A stretch of DNA of 15,824 bases from Comamonadaceae bacterium (GTDB taxonomy: Bacteria > Pseudomonadota > Gammaproteobacteria > Burkholderiales > Burkholderiaceae_C). A program made the translations under genes and the position numbers. How positions within the stretch are numbered: position 1 is the stretch's first letter; each line of letters begins with the position of its first letter. This document shows positions 1 through 7,567 of the stretch, one piece after another. The notes under the pieces are model-generated. The model worked only from the letters and a program-made list of their open reading frames with translations, had not been told where the DNA came from and did not search any database. The stretch is from the NCBI GenBank assembly GCA_947455585.1, contig CANGOY010000014.1, positions 1 through 15,824 of the forward strand, written 5' to 3'.

Positions 1-1379
1 AAGTGGCCCGCATCAAAAAAGGCGTGGACATTTTGGTGGCTACCCCAGGCCGCTTGCTCGACTTGCAACAGCAAGGCTTGCTCGATTTGTCCACCGTAGA
101 AATCTTGGTCCTCGACGAAGCCGACCGCATGTTGGACATGGGCTTCATCCACGACGTCAAGAAAATCTTGGCCTTGGTGCCTAAAGATAAGCAAAGCTTG
201 TTGTTCTCCGCCACCTTCAGCGACGAAATTCGCGAACTGGCCAACAACCTGCTCAAAGACCCACAAAGCATCCAAGTCACGCCTAGCAACACCACCGTGC
301 AACGCATCACGCAAGTGGTTCACCCCGTGGGCCGCGGCAAGAAAAAAGCTTTGCTCGCGCACATCATCAACGAGCACAACTGGAGCCAAGTGCTAGTGTT
401 CACACGCACCAAGTTTGGCGCCAACAACGTGGCCGAGTTCTTGACCAAGAACGGCATCAGCGCCATGGCGTTGCACGGCAACAAGAGCCAAACTGCACGC
501 ACCCAAGCTTTGTCAGGTTTCAAGACCGGCGAAATCCGCGCCTTGGTCGCCACTGACATTGCGGCACGCGGCATTGACATTGACGAGTTGCCACACGTCG
601 TGAACTACGAAATCCCCAACATCAGCGAAGACTATGTGCACCGCATTGGTCGCACAGGCCGCGCTGGTTCAAGCGGTGAAGCCGTGAGCTTGGTGTCTTT
701 GGATGAACAAGGTTTCATGCGCGACATCGAAATCTTCACCAAACAACAAGTGCCGGTGGTGCCTGTGGCCGACTTTGGCCCTGACGCTGACGAAAAGGCC
801 GAACCCATTGCCATGGGCCGTCAAACCTTGTGGGGCGGCATTGGCAAACCCCCAGGACGTGATGTGATGGCTGCTGCAGCCAAAGCCGCTCGCGGCGAAA
901 TGATGCAACGCATTCGCGACACCAAAGCCACTGGCGGCGGTCGCAATGGTGGTGGCGGTCGTGGTGGTCAAGGTGGCACCTCTGAAGGTCGCGCACCTCG
1001 CCCTAATGGCCATGTAAGCCGTGACCGCGTGGGTGACCGCCCTGCACGCGATGGTGAACGCGCCCAGTTTGGTGAACGTCCTGCACGCAGCGGTGAACGC
1101 CCAGCACGCGATGGCAACCGACAGCCTGGAAATGGACAAGGCCAACGCGCCCCTCGACAGTTTGACAACCGTGGCCCACGCAACGATGCGCCACGTCCAC
1201 CGCGTGACTTTGACGCACCTCGCGCCCCACGCCGTGACGATGACGACTTCCAGCCCCGCGCCAACGCGCACTTGGGCACCCAAAGCGGCGTGAACGCCTT
1301 TGGCCACAAAACACAAGGTGGCGGTCAACGCCAGCCTGACCCCACACGCACCAGCGTGGACCTCATGACCGAACGCTAA
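1..1379 (+). CDS. rhlE: DEAD-box ATP-dependent RNA helicase, RhlE type (5' end missing)
   Basis: This is the 3' part of a cytoplasmic RNA helicase that remodels structured RNA in ribosome assembly, RNA decay and cold adaptation (family knowledge). The window opens inside the gene, so the Q motif and Walker A motif lie upstream. Counting from base 3, the visible motifs are TPGR (residues 14-17), DEAD (38-41) and SAT (69-71). In the second RecA-like domain they are LVFTRTK (131-137), VATDIAARGID (182-192) and HRIGRTGR (213-220). From about residue 310 the protein is a disordered, Arg/Gly-rich tail, with a short repeat near residues 344-370. The reading frame stops at TAA 1377-1379, but RGG-like coding continues in the same frame to 1493 (separate entry). 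The helicase family is certain. RhlE rather than another DEAD-box subgroup is likely from the core and the long basic tail. Confidence 0.93.
   Translation, partial: VARIKKGVDILVATPGRLLDLQQQGLLDLSTVEILVLDEADRMLDMGFIHDVKKILALVPKDKQSLLFSATFSDEIRELANNLLKDPQSIQVTPSNTTVQRITQVVHPVGRGKKKALLAHIINEHNWSQVLVFTRTKFGANNVAEFLTKNGISAMALHGNKSQTARTQALSGFKTGEIRALVATDIAARGIDIDELPHVVNYEIPNISEDYVHRIGRTGRAGSSGEAVSLVSLDEQGFMRDIEIFTKQQVPVVPVADFGPDADEKAEPIAMGRQTLWGGIGKPPGRDVMAAAAKAARGEMMQRIRDTKATGGGRNGGGGRGGQGGTSEGRAPRPNGHVSRDRVGDRPARDGERAQFGERPARSGERPARDGNRQPGNGQGQRAPRQFDNRGPRNDAPRPPRDFDAPRAPRRDDDDFQPRANAHLGTQSGVNAFGHKTQGGGQRQPDPTRTSVDLMTER
1032..1112 (+). repeat. In-frame 21-base (7-residue) repeats in the helicase tail
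   Basis: Four consecutive imperfect units encode GDRPARD, GERAQF, GERPARS and GERPARD, starting at 1032, 1053, 1071 and 1092. Three units are 21 bases long and one is 18. A degenerate fifth unit (GNRQPG) follows at 1113. The repeat keeps frame and gives regularly spaced arginines, as expected of an RNA-binding disordered tail that grew by slippage or unequal exchange. Confidence 0.7.
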
Positions 1380-1493
1380 CGCGGCGGCGGTGGCGGCTTT
1401 GGCCGTCGTCCTAGTGGCGGTGGCGGTGGCGGTGGCGGCAACCGTTCAGGCGGCGGCGGTGGCCGTTCGGGTGGTGGCGGTTACGGCCGCTAA
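1380..1493 (+). other. In-frame Gly/Arg-rich tail beyond the helicase stop codon
   Basis: Immediately after the TAA at 1377-1379 the same frame stays open for 37 codons and ends at a second TAA (1491-1493). The encoded stretch has 24 Gly, 6 Arg and a few Ser, Phe, Tyr, Asn and Pro, ending in GGGGYGR. This is the composition of an RGG RNA-binding tail. It has no start codon or ribosome binding site of its own and sits just before the terminator. It could be the true C-terminus cut off by a recent nonsense change, a readthrough extension (the stop is followed by C), a sequencing error at the stop, or the relic of a glycine-rich RRM protein gene. The frame and composition are directly seen; the explanation is not. 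Confidence 0.75.
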
Positions 1494-1527
1494 GCAGCAC
1501 AGACTCTTGCCTTCTTAGGCGAGATAC

Positions 1528-1558
1528 AAAAAAGCCAGCTTCACGAGCTGGCTTTTTT
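1528..1558. terminator. Two-way intrinsic terminator between convergent genes
   Basis: A perfect 13-base-pair hairpin has arms at 1528-1540 and 1546-1558 and the loop TCACG. The left arm begins with six A and the right arm ends with six T, so the structure gives a GC-rich stem plus U-run on either strand. It can end the helicase transcript (+) and the hydroxyacid dehydrogenase transcript (-). Confidence 0.92.
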
Positions 1559-1580
1559 CATGGATGCAATAAATACACAC

Positions 1581-2519
1581 TCAACCTTGGCACTCCGGCA
1601 CAGGCGTCAGCACTGGCTTCTTTTGATAAAACGCAGCCAAGTTATCCATCGTCAATGCAGCCATGGCACGACGTGTTTCCTCGGTCGCGCTGGCAATGTG
1701 CGGTGTCAACACCACGTTGTGCAAGCGGCGCAACTCAGGGTCGACCATGGGCTCATCCCAAAACACATCAAGGGCTGCGCCCGCAATTTGTTTGTCTTTC
1801 AAAACTTGCACCAACACAGGTTGGTCCACCACCGTGCCACGCGCAATATTGATGAGGTAGCCCTTACTGCCCAAGGCTTGCAACACCGAAGCGCCAATCA
1901 AGTTCTTGGTGCTATCGCCCCCAGGCACCGCCACCACCAGATAGTCGACCTCTGCAGCCAAAGCCGTGACTGTTTTGTGAAAGACGTAAGACACATCGGC
2001 CTTGGGTTCGCGACAGGTGTATGCAATGCGCATGTCAAATGCAACTGCGCGTTTGGCAATGGCTCGGCCAATGCGTCCCATGCCCACAACACCGATGCGC
2101 GCGCCTGAGACTTTGTTGGCCATAGGAAAGGTGTCGCTCACCCAATCGCCATTGCGCACAAACTTATCCGCTTGCGGAATACGACGGCCAATCGACAACA
2201 CCAAACCCATCGCCAAGTCAGCCACGTCATCCGTCAACACGCCCGGCGTGTGCGTGACAACGATGCCTTTTTCTTTAGCTGCCGCCACATCGACCCCGTC
2301 GTAGCCCACGCCACAAATGGCAATCAACTTCACATTGGGCAGCATGGTCAGCAGTTTTTTGTCAACCTTGGCTGCCCCTGTGCCGACCAAAGCGGTGACC
2401 TTGCTCAAAGCACCTGGGTCTTTGATGTGCGTGTGGTCGTGCACGATGTAGTCGGCCTCTTGCAACGCGTTCATCATGAACGGGGGCAAGGGCGACACTT
2501 GCATGATTTCTTGAGCCAT
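1581..2519 (-). CDS. D-isomer-specific 2-hydroxyacid dehydrogenase (glyoxylate/hydroxypyruvate reductase-like)
   Basis: This is a cytoplasmic NAD(P)H-dependent enzyme that interconverts a 2-keto acid and its D-2-hydroxy acid. The 312 residues match the usual family length. The Rossmann nucleotide-binding motif GMGRIG lies at 146-151. The catalytic triad is visible as Arg227 (in NIARG), Glu256 (in DEP) and His274 (in TPHIAS). The second Rossmann strand ends in YTCR with Arg170 where NAD-specific members carry an acidic residue, which favours NADPH and a glyoxylate/hydroxypyruvate reductase role; this is an inference. The ATG at 2519 was chosen because GGAGG lies 8 bases upstream; an in-frame TTG five codons earlier overlaps that site. 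The gene stands alone, convergent with the helicase and divergent from the crotonase-family gene. Confidence 0.9.
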   Translation of the reverse strand: MAQEIMQVSPLPPFMMNALQEADYIVHDHTHIKDPGALSKVTALVGTGAAKVDKKLLTMLPNVKLIAICGVGYDGVDVAAAKEKGIVVTHTPGVLTDDVADLAMGLVLSIGRRIPQADKFVRNGDWVSDTFPMANKVSGARIGVVGMGRIGRAIAKRAVAFDMRIAYTCREPKADVSYVFHKTVTALAAEVDYLVVAVPGGDSTKNLIGASVLQALGSKGYLINIARGTVVDQPVLVQVLKDKQIAGAALDVFWDEPMVDPELRRLHNVVLTPHIASATEETRRAMAALTMDNLAAFYQKKPVLTPVPECQG

Positions 2520-2527
2520 GACCGAAT

Positions 2528-2532
2528 CCTCC
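2528..2532 (-). promoter_or_regulatory. Shine-Dalgarno site of the hydroxyacid dehydrogenase
   Basis: On the minus strand GGAGG sits 8 bases before the ATG at 2519. It fixes the start there and rules out the upstream TTG, which would place this site inside the coding sequence. Confidence 0.75.
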
Positions 2533-2588
2533 AACTGTCCTTTGTACTAAACCGTACTCTACCCGCTGATTGGCTAACATCAGAGTCT

Positions 2589-3362
2589 ATGACTGAAGGC
2601 ACTCCCCTCCTCGACATCACTGGCTCCATCGCCACCCTCACCCTGCGTCGCTCCTCGCTGCGCAACAGCTTGACGGACGACGACCTACACACCCTGCTGA
2701 CCCACTTTGAGGCCATCAACCGCAACAACACCTTGCAAGTGGTGGTGCTGCGCGCTGACACCTCAGGGCAAAAACAAGCGGTGTTCAGTGCGGGCTACAA
2801 CGTGGACGGGTTTGACAACGACCCCATGGCTCCGTTGTTCTTTGAAAAAATTCCAGAAGCTCTAGAGCGCCTGCACCCCGTCACTATTTGCGCCTTGAAC
2901 GGCAGCGTTTACGGCGGCGCAACCGACTTGGTGCTGGCCTGCGACTTCACAGTAGCGCAACGTGGCTTTGCGTGGCGCATGCCCGCCGCAGCACTGGGCC
3001 TGCACTACTACCCCAGTGGGTTGCGCCGTTATGTCAGCCGCTTTGGCTTACAGGCCAGTAAACGCGCGTTCTTGCTTGGGCAATCTATGCCTTACGAATC
3101 ACTAGATACGCTGGGATTTTTTGAAGCCTTGGTTGAGGCAGATGCATTTGAGGGCGCCGTACAAAACTTGGTAAACACCCTGCTGAATATGGCGCCTTTG
3201 GCTTTGGCGCAAACCAAGAAAAGTTTGAACGAGATTGCTGCAGGTTTGTACAACGAACCCGCACTCAAAGAACGCTCTCGCCAATCTGTGCACAGCCAAG
3301 ACTTTGCAGAAGGCCGTGGCGCGTTTACAGAGCGACGCACGCCCAAATTCACTGGCACATAA
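2589..3362 (+). CDS. Enoyl-CoA hydratase/isomerase (crotonase) family protein with altered active site
   Basis: This 257-residue protein has the crotonase fold, which binds an acyl-CoA thioester in the cytoplasm. Both oxyanion-hole segments are present: FSAGYNVDGF (66-75) and GSVYGGATDL (105-114). In rat enoyl-CoA hydratase the two catalytic residues are Glu144 (in GGCEL) and Glu164 (in QPE). By alignment here they become Asp113 (in GGATDL) and Ala133 (in MPAAALG). It is therefore unlikely to be a standard hydratase and may be an isomerase, decarboxylase or hydrolase relative; the substrate is unknown. The ATG at 2589 gives the normal family length. An open frame continues upstream but lies antisense to the dehydrogenase, so it was not used. 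No strong ribosome binding site is seen. The gene ends 17 bases before a hairpin terminator. Confidence 0.85.
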   Translation: MTEGTPLLDITGSIATLTLRRSSLRNSLTDDDLHTLLTHFEAINRNNTLQVVVLRADTSGQKQAVFSAGYNVDGFDNDPMAPLFFEKIPEALERLHPVTICALNGSVYGGATDLVLACDFTVAQRGFAWRMPAAALGLHYYPSGLRRYVSRFGLQASKRAFLLGQSMPYESLDTLGFFEALVEADAFEGAVQNLVNTLLNMAPLALAQTKKSLNEIAAGLYNEPALKERSRQSVHSQDFAEGRGAFTERRTPKFTGT

Positions 3363-3379
3363 AACGCATACAGATATAA

Positions 3380-3407
3380 AAAATGGGAGCCATATGGCTC
3401 CCATTTT
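3380..3407. terminator. Two-way intrinsic terminator
   Basis: This is a perfect 28-base palindrome: 12-base arms at 3380-3391 and 3396-3407 with the loop ATAT. The core GGGAGCC/GGCTCCC is flanked by an A-run on the left and a T-run on the right. It lies between the convergent crotonase-family gene (+) and the HiPIP gene (-) and can stop transcription from both sides. Confidence 0.92.
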
Positions 3408-3438
3408 GTTTTGGCCTATCAGCAAGCCAAGGCTGAAA

Positions 3439-3753
3439 TTAAGCCTTCTTGGCGTAAGCCGAGCACCAAGCTTTGCTAGACACTTGTTTGCCAGCAAACA
3501 AAGGGCAGTTGCCAGCGGCGTCGCCAGCTTTGCCTTGGAACAAAGCGCAGGTGCCGCACTGTTGACCAGCGGCGTATTTAGGTTGCTTGGCTTTGTCGAC
3601 TTTGGTCGCGTCTGATTTGTAACCCAAGCCCGTGGCTTGTGGGTCTTTTTCGTCCACCATCGCTGCTTGTGCAGCAGTTGTTGCGAAGGCAGCGACGCCA
3701 GCAACAGAAATGGTTTGCATCATGAATACGCGACGGTTGGTAGGTTTGTTCAT
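3439..3753 (-). CDS. High-potential iron-sulfur protein (HiPIP), Tat-exported
   Basis: This is a small periplasmic [4Fe-4S] electron carrier that shuttles between the +2 and +3 cluster states, typically between the cytochrome bc1 complex and a reaction centre or terminal oxidase. The 104-residue precursor starts with a twin-arginine signal (NRRVFMM, Arg7-Arg8), a short hydrophobic stretch and a likely cut after AQA (residue 30). The four cluster ligands are Cys66, Cys69, Cys83 and Cys97 in CGTC, NCPLF and WCSAY contexts, with the conserved Tyr45 in LGY. All are canonical. The ATG at 3753 has AAGGGG 6 bases upstream; the TTG one codon earlier is less likely. It is the last gene in the minus-strand molybdenum hydroxylase block, 90 bases after mocA, so it may be co-transcribed or have its own promoter. 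Confidence 0.93.
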   Translation of the reverse strand: MNKPTNRRVFMMQTISVAGVAAFATTAAQAAMVDEKDPQATGLGYKSDATKVDKAKQPKYAAGQQCGTCALFQGKAGDAAGNCPLFAGKQVSSKAWCSAYAKKA

Positions 3754-3806
3754 CAATGTCCCCTTGGGAAAGTTTGAAATTGGGCCAGAAAATACTGACT
3801 TGGCAT

Positions 3807-3833
3807 ATCTTAACGAGAGTTCCTAACGTTCAA
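3807..3833 (-). promoter_or_regulatory. Possible promoter of the HiPIP gene
   Basis: On the minus strand TTGAAC (3828-3833) is followed after a short 15-base spacer by TAAGAT (3807-3812), a fair but not ideal sigma-70 pair. An overlapping GGAACT (3818-3823) with GTCAG 18 bases further on loosely recalls an ECF/RpoE promoter, though the spacing is long. Neither is convincing alone. The 90-base gap does leave room for independent expression of the HiPIP. Confidence 0.25.
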
Positions 3834-3843
3834 TTGACAGATA

Positions 3844-4404
3844 TCAATTGGCGTGACTTTTTTGCATGCGTGTTTGCGCCAATGCCAACGCATCTACCGT
3901 ATCCACATCCAGCACACAACCTTCATCGTCCACGTCTATGCGGTAGACGGCGTGCTGCGCAACGACCGCACGCGCACCGTGGTCGCCCGTGAGTGCCAGC
4001 AATGCTTCTCGGCAAGACGGCACAAAACCCACCGGATGCCCTTGCTGCCCTTCATAGCGCGGCAGGACCACGGCATGCTGCTGCAAGGCGGCAGCCACGG
4101 CCAGCAAAGTCGTGGGCTGAATCAGAGGCAAGTCCGCAGGCAAGATGAGCCAGCCATTTGCGTCAGGCGTCGCTGCCACGCCGCAGGCAATGCTGTCCCC
4201 CATGCCAGGGTTTTGTAGGTGTGTCGTGTGTGCACGCTCCACCACATGCCACGGCAAGCCACTGGCGCGCACCGCGGCCAACACGTGCTCACGCACAGTT
4301 TGACCGTCTAACAGCGATTGGAGTTTGTCTTGCGTCGCGCCCGACGCCTTGAAGCGCTCGCCCTTGCCAGCAGCCAAGACGATGACAGTCGGCAGCACTG
4401 TCAC
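3844..4404 (-). CDS. mocA: Molybdenum cofactor cytidylyltransferase, MocA-like
   Basis: This 186-residue cytoplasmic nucleotidyltransferase is expected to join CTP to Mo-molybdopterin, making the molybdopterin cytosine dinucleotide used by xanthine-oxidase-family enzymes. The N-terminal loop LAAGKGERF (10-18) and Lys27 bind the nucleotide. LPADLPL (88-94) supplies the metal-binding Asp. GHPVGF (122-127), GDHGARAV (140-147) and DVDTVDAL (167-174) are MocA/MobA-family signatures. The likely start is a GTG at 4404 whose GTGA overlaps the TGA of xdhC by 4 bases, so translation is probably coupled. The adjacent xdhC and molybdenum hydroxylase genes favour CTP (MocA) over GTP (MobA) as substrate; that is inferred from context. 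Confidence 0.87.
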   Translation of the reverse strand: MTVLPTVIVLAAGKGERFKASGATQDKLQSLLDGQTVREHVLAAVRASGLPWHVVERAHTTHLQNPGMGDSIACGVAATPDANGWLILPADLPLIQPTTLLAVAAALQQHAVVLPRYEGQQGHPVGFVPSCREALLALTGDHGARAVVAQHAVYRIDVDDEGCVLDVDTVDALALAQTRMQKSHAN

Positions 4405-5390
4405 GCTTTGATGCAGGAAGATTCGGTCGCCACGGGCGCAGCCGCAGCCGCGTTTTTGACTTGCACGATTTGCGCAATGATGGACACCGCAATTTCGGCT
4501 GGCGTCTTAGCGCCAATGCTCAAACCCACAGGGCCATGCAAACGCTCAAGGGCCTCGGCACTGATGTCAAAGTGTTCCATCAAACGCTGCTTACGCGTGG
4601 CTTGGTTACGGCGCGAACCCAAGGCGCCTACATAAAACGCATCAGAATTCAAAGCTTCCATCAAAGCCATGTCGTCCAGTTTGGAATCGTGCGTCAGCGC
4701 CACGACAGCCGTGTGCGCATCGGGTTTGAGTTCAAGCACCACATCATCGGGCATGCCCATGACTCGGGTCACGCCTTCGAGTCCAAGCGTGGCTGCGTAT
4801 TCTTCGCGTGGGTCACACACCAGCACTTCAAAGTCCAGCAGCTTGGCCATGTGCGCCACGGCTTGGCTGAGCTGGCCTGCGCCAATCAGCAACAAGCGCC
4901 AGCGCGGGCCAAACAAAGTCGTGAGCGTGATGCCATCAAACTGCAGCGCATCGGTACGCGCAGCTTCGCGCAATGCCACCTCGCCCGTTGACAGCTTGAC
5001 CGTGCGCGCGACCAATTGGTGTGACGAGGTGCGTTGTAACACCTCTTCAATCCAATCCACATCTTTGACAGGCTCTTGCACCAAACGCAACGTACCGCCG
5101 CAAGGCAAGCCAAAGCGTGCCGCTTCTTCCTTGCTCACGCCATAAGCCACCATCGATGGGTGCGCGAGCGCATCGTATTCACCGGCTTTGATGCGGGCAA
5201 TCAGGTCGTCTTCAACACAACCGCCCGACACCGAACCACTGACCACACCATCGTCACGCACGGCGAGCAAAGCCCCAGGTGGGCGTGGGGCACTGCCCCA
5301 CGTTTCCACCACCGTGACCAAGGTGACACGCCGGCCGGCTTGACGCCAAGCCAGCACATCCCCCAACACACGCAGATCTAAGCTCTCCAT
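4401..5390 (-). CDS. xdhC: XdhC/CoxI-family molybdenum cofactor insertion protein
   Basis: XdhC-type proteins bind the molybdopterin cofactor, help its sulfuration and hand it to a partner molybdenum hydroxylase. This 329-residue protein has the N-terminal XdhC/CoxI domain, with GSAPRPPGA (32-40) and GSVSGGCVED (52-61), then FGLPCGGTLRL (93-103). A C-terminal Rossmann domain follows with LLIGAGQLS (167-175) and VCDP (191-194). The family-typical GALGSRR (255-261) and SIGAKTPAEIAVSI (291-304) are near the end. The ATG at 5390 lies 9 bases after the stop of the molybdopterin subunit gene, and its end overlaps mocA by 4 bases. The tight packing indicates one operon serving the enzyme encoded just upstream. 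Confidence 0.92.
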   Translation of the reverse strand: MESLDLRVLGDVLAWRQAGRRVTLVTVVETWGSAPRPPGALLAVRDDGVVSGSVSGGCVEDDLIARIKAGEYDALAHPSMVAYGVSKEEAARFGLPCGGTLRLVQEPVKDVDWIEEVLQRTSSHQLVARTVKLSTGEVALREAARTDALQFDGITLTTLFGPRWRLLLIGAGQLSQAVAHMAKLLDFEVLVCDPREEYAATLGLEGVTRVMGMPDDVVLELKPDAHTAVVALTHDSKLDDMALMEALNSDAFYVGALGSRRNQATRKQRLMEHFDISAEALERLHGPVGLSIGAKTPAEIAVSIIAQIVQVKNAAAAAPVATESSCIKA

Positions 5391-5399
5391 GAAGCGCCT

Positions 5400-7550
5400 T
5401 TAAGCCACCGCTGTTTGCTTGAGCACTTCGGCCGTGATGGGCAAGCGACGCACGCGTTTGCCTGTCAGCTTAGCCACCGCGTTGGCAATGGCGGGTGCCA
5501 CCACCGCAGTAGCTGGCTCGCCAATACCGCCGGGCTTCTCTGTGCTCTTGACCAACACGATATCAATCTTCGGCGCCTCGTTCATGCGCACAGGCTGGAA
5601 GTTGTGATAGTTGGTTTCTTGCACACGGCCATTCACCATGGTGATTTGGTGCTTCAACGCAGCACCCATGCCAAAGATGATGCTGGACTGCAACTGCGCT
5701 TCTACCGTGTCGGGGTTGACCATGTGGCCCAAGTCTGCCGCCACCGTCACGCGATGCACTTGCACCTCGCCGCTGTCATTCAAACTCACCTCGGCCACTT
5801 GAGCCATGTAGGTGTCGTAGCCTTCCATCAAGGCAATACCCAAGGCACGGCCTTTGGCCAGTGGCTTGCCCCAGCCTGCTTTGTCAGCAGCGAGTTTAAG
5901 CACATTGGCAAATCGTGGCTTACCCGCGAGCAAGCTCATGCGGTATTCATAGGGGTCTTTGCCTGCGGCTTTGGCCAACTCGTCCATGAAGCTTTCGTTG
6001 GCGAAGGCGTTCATGTTGTGGCTCACAGCACGCCAGTAGCCCACGCGGATGCCGGTGTCGTGAATCACCAAGTCGTGTTGGGTGTTGGCAATGTTGTAGC
6101 CAGCCACAGCAGCTTCGGCCATGAAAGGGTCCATCGTGTCTTTAGGTAAACCAAAGGCGCGTTGCGTGACCGACTGAGAAGCAACTTTGAAATGCAAAGC
6201 CACAGGCTTGCCTGAGGCATCTAAACCAGCCTTGAGTTGGTTCACACCGACTGGGCGGTAGAAGTCGTGCGTCATGTCGTCTTCGCGGGTCCACAGCAGT
6301 TTGACGGGCTTGTTAATCGCCTTTGAAATTTCTGCCGCTTGCACGATGAAGTCCAGCTCCAAGCGACGGCCAAAGCCACCGCCCAAGAAGGTGGTTTGCA
6401 GTGTGACGTCTTCAGGCTTCAAGCCCAAAGCACCAGCCACCGCACCTTGTGCGCCTTGTTGGAACTGGGTGGGTCCAATCAGCAAAGCTTTGTTGCCCTG
6501 CACATGGGCCGTGAAGTTCATCGGCTCCAGCGGTGCGTGGGCTTGCATGGGAATAACGTACTCAGCTTCCAGCACTTTGGAAGCCCCCTTCAGTGCAGCC
6601 ACCACATCGCCTTGGGGCTTGGTGATTTCCAACACCTTGCCAGTTTTCAAAGCTTGGCGTGTGCCGTCAATCACGCTGGCATCGCTCAAAGCAGCGCCTG
6701 CGCCCTCGTCCCACTGAATGCTCAGCAAGTCGCGCGCTTTTTTGGCTTGCCACCAGCTGTTGGCCACGACGGCCACGCCGTCACTGATTTGCACCACGTC
6801 AATCACGCCAGCAGAAGCCTTCGCTTTTGAACCGTCAAAGCTCTTGACCTTGCCACCAATCACGGGGCATTGCGCCAGCGAGGCGTAGACCATGCCTGGC
6901 AACTTCACGTCAATACCGAACTCGGCCGTGCCGTTGACCTTGACGGGTGTGTCCACGCGCTTGGTACGCTTGCCAACAATTTTGAAATCTTTGGGGTCTT
7001 TGATTGGCGGCTTCTCGGGCACGGGCATGCGTCCCGCAGCTTCGGCCAATTCGCCATAGGTGGACTTCAAGCCCTTAGGCCCATAAACCATGCCTTTGTC
7101 GGCGCGGACCAAATCGCGGTCCACCGCCCAACGAGCAGCGGCAGCTGTGATGAGCATTTCGCGCACCTGTGCACCTGCCACACGCAGCTTGAGCCATCCT
7201 TCACGCACAGACGTTGAGCCGCCCGTGAGTTGACCACCCAACAAGGAGTTCACATACACCGCACCGGGGGGCGCAGCAGCAACTTTGATTTGGCTGATGT
7301 CCACATTGAGCTCTTCAGCAATCAACATGGGCATGGAGGTGTAAACGCCTTGGCCCATTTCAGAGCGGGCAGACAGCAAAGTGATGACGTTGTTGTCTGC
7401 AATGTGCACCCAAGCGTTGGGCGTGTGCACTGTGCCTGCGGCCATGGCTTCGCCAAGTGTGCCAGGCAGGTTAAAGCCGAGCATCAAGCCACCGGTCACG
7501 GCAGCGGATGTTTTGAGGAATGAACGGCGAGAAGTTTGTGTGTGTGTCAT
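5400..7550 (-). CDS. Molybdopterin-binding subunit of an IorB-like molybdenum hydroxylase, Tat signal
   Basis: This is the large catalytic subunit of a xanthine-oxidase-family enzyme that hydroxylates a heterocycle or oxidises an aldehyde using water. The 716 residues begin with a textbook twin-arginine signal, SRRSFLK (7-13), a hydrophobic stretch and AMA (35-37) as a probable cleavage site, so the folded enzyme is expected in the periplasm. Family motifs include APLEPMNF (339-346), GGGFGRR (390-396) and, near the C-terminus, GGIGEP (674-679), where Glu678 is the likely catalytic base. The length and single-chain layout match isoquinoline 1-oxidoreductase IorB and its relatives rather than XdhB. 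The ATG at 7550 has GGAG 7 bases upstream; a longer frame would overlap the small-subunit gene and lose the N-terminal Tat signal. The substrate cannot be read from sequence. Confidence 0.93.
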   Translation of the reverse strand: MTHTQTSRRSFLKTSAAVTGGLMLGFNLPGTLGEAMAAGTVHTPNAWVHIADNNVITLLSARSEMGQGVYTSMPMLIAEELNVDISQIKVAAAPPGAVYVNSLLGGQLTGGSTSVREGWLKLRVAGAQVREMLITAAAARWAVDRDLVRADKGMVYGPKGLKSTYGELAEAAGRMPVPEKPPIKDPKDFKIVGKRTKRVDTPVKVNGTAEFGIDVKLPGMVYASLAQCPVIGGKVKSFDGSKAKASAGVIDVVQISDGVAVVANSWWQAKKARDLLSIQWDEGAGAALSDASVIDGTRQALKTGKVLEITKPQGDVVAALKGASKVLEAEYVIPMQAHAPLEPMNFTAHVQGNKALLIGPTQFQQGAQGAVAGALGLKPEDVTLQTTFLGGGFGRRLELDFIVQAAEISKAINKPVKLLWTREDDMTHDFYRPVGVNQLKAGLDASGKPVALHFKVASQSVTQRAFGLPKDTMDPFMAEAAVAGYNIANTQHDLVIHDTGIRVGYWRAVSHNMNAFANESFMDELAKAAGKDPYEYRMSLLAGKPRFANVLKLAADKAGWGKPLAKGRALGIALMEGYDTYMAQVAEVSLNDSGEVQVHRVTVAADLGHMVNPDTVEAQLQSSIIFGMGAALKHQITMVNGRVQETNYHNFQPVRMNEAPKIDIVLVKSTEKPGGIGEPATAVVAPAIANAVAKLTGKRVRRLPITAEVLKQTAVA

Positions 7551-7567
7551 GGTGTGTCTCCGTCTGT

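Noticed and set aside
669..1328. Long open frames on the minus strand opposite the helicase tail
   Set aside because: They mirror the low-complexity, GC-rich Arg/Gly coding of rhlE. Their translations have no recognisable domain and no ribosome binding site fits them.
2172..2588. Upstream extension of the crotonase-family reading frame
   Set aside because: It lies antisense to the well-supported 2-hydroxyacid dehydrogenase. The normal family length and N-terminus begin at 2589.
7531..7557. GT-rich tract near the start of the molybdopterin subunit gene, as a slippage or phase-variation repeat
   Set aside because: The tract is short and interrupted, and most of it encodes the THT residues before the twin-arginine motif. 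There is no clean simple repeat long enough for phase variation.
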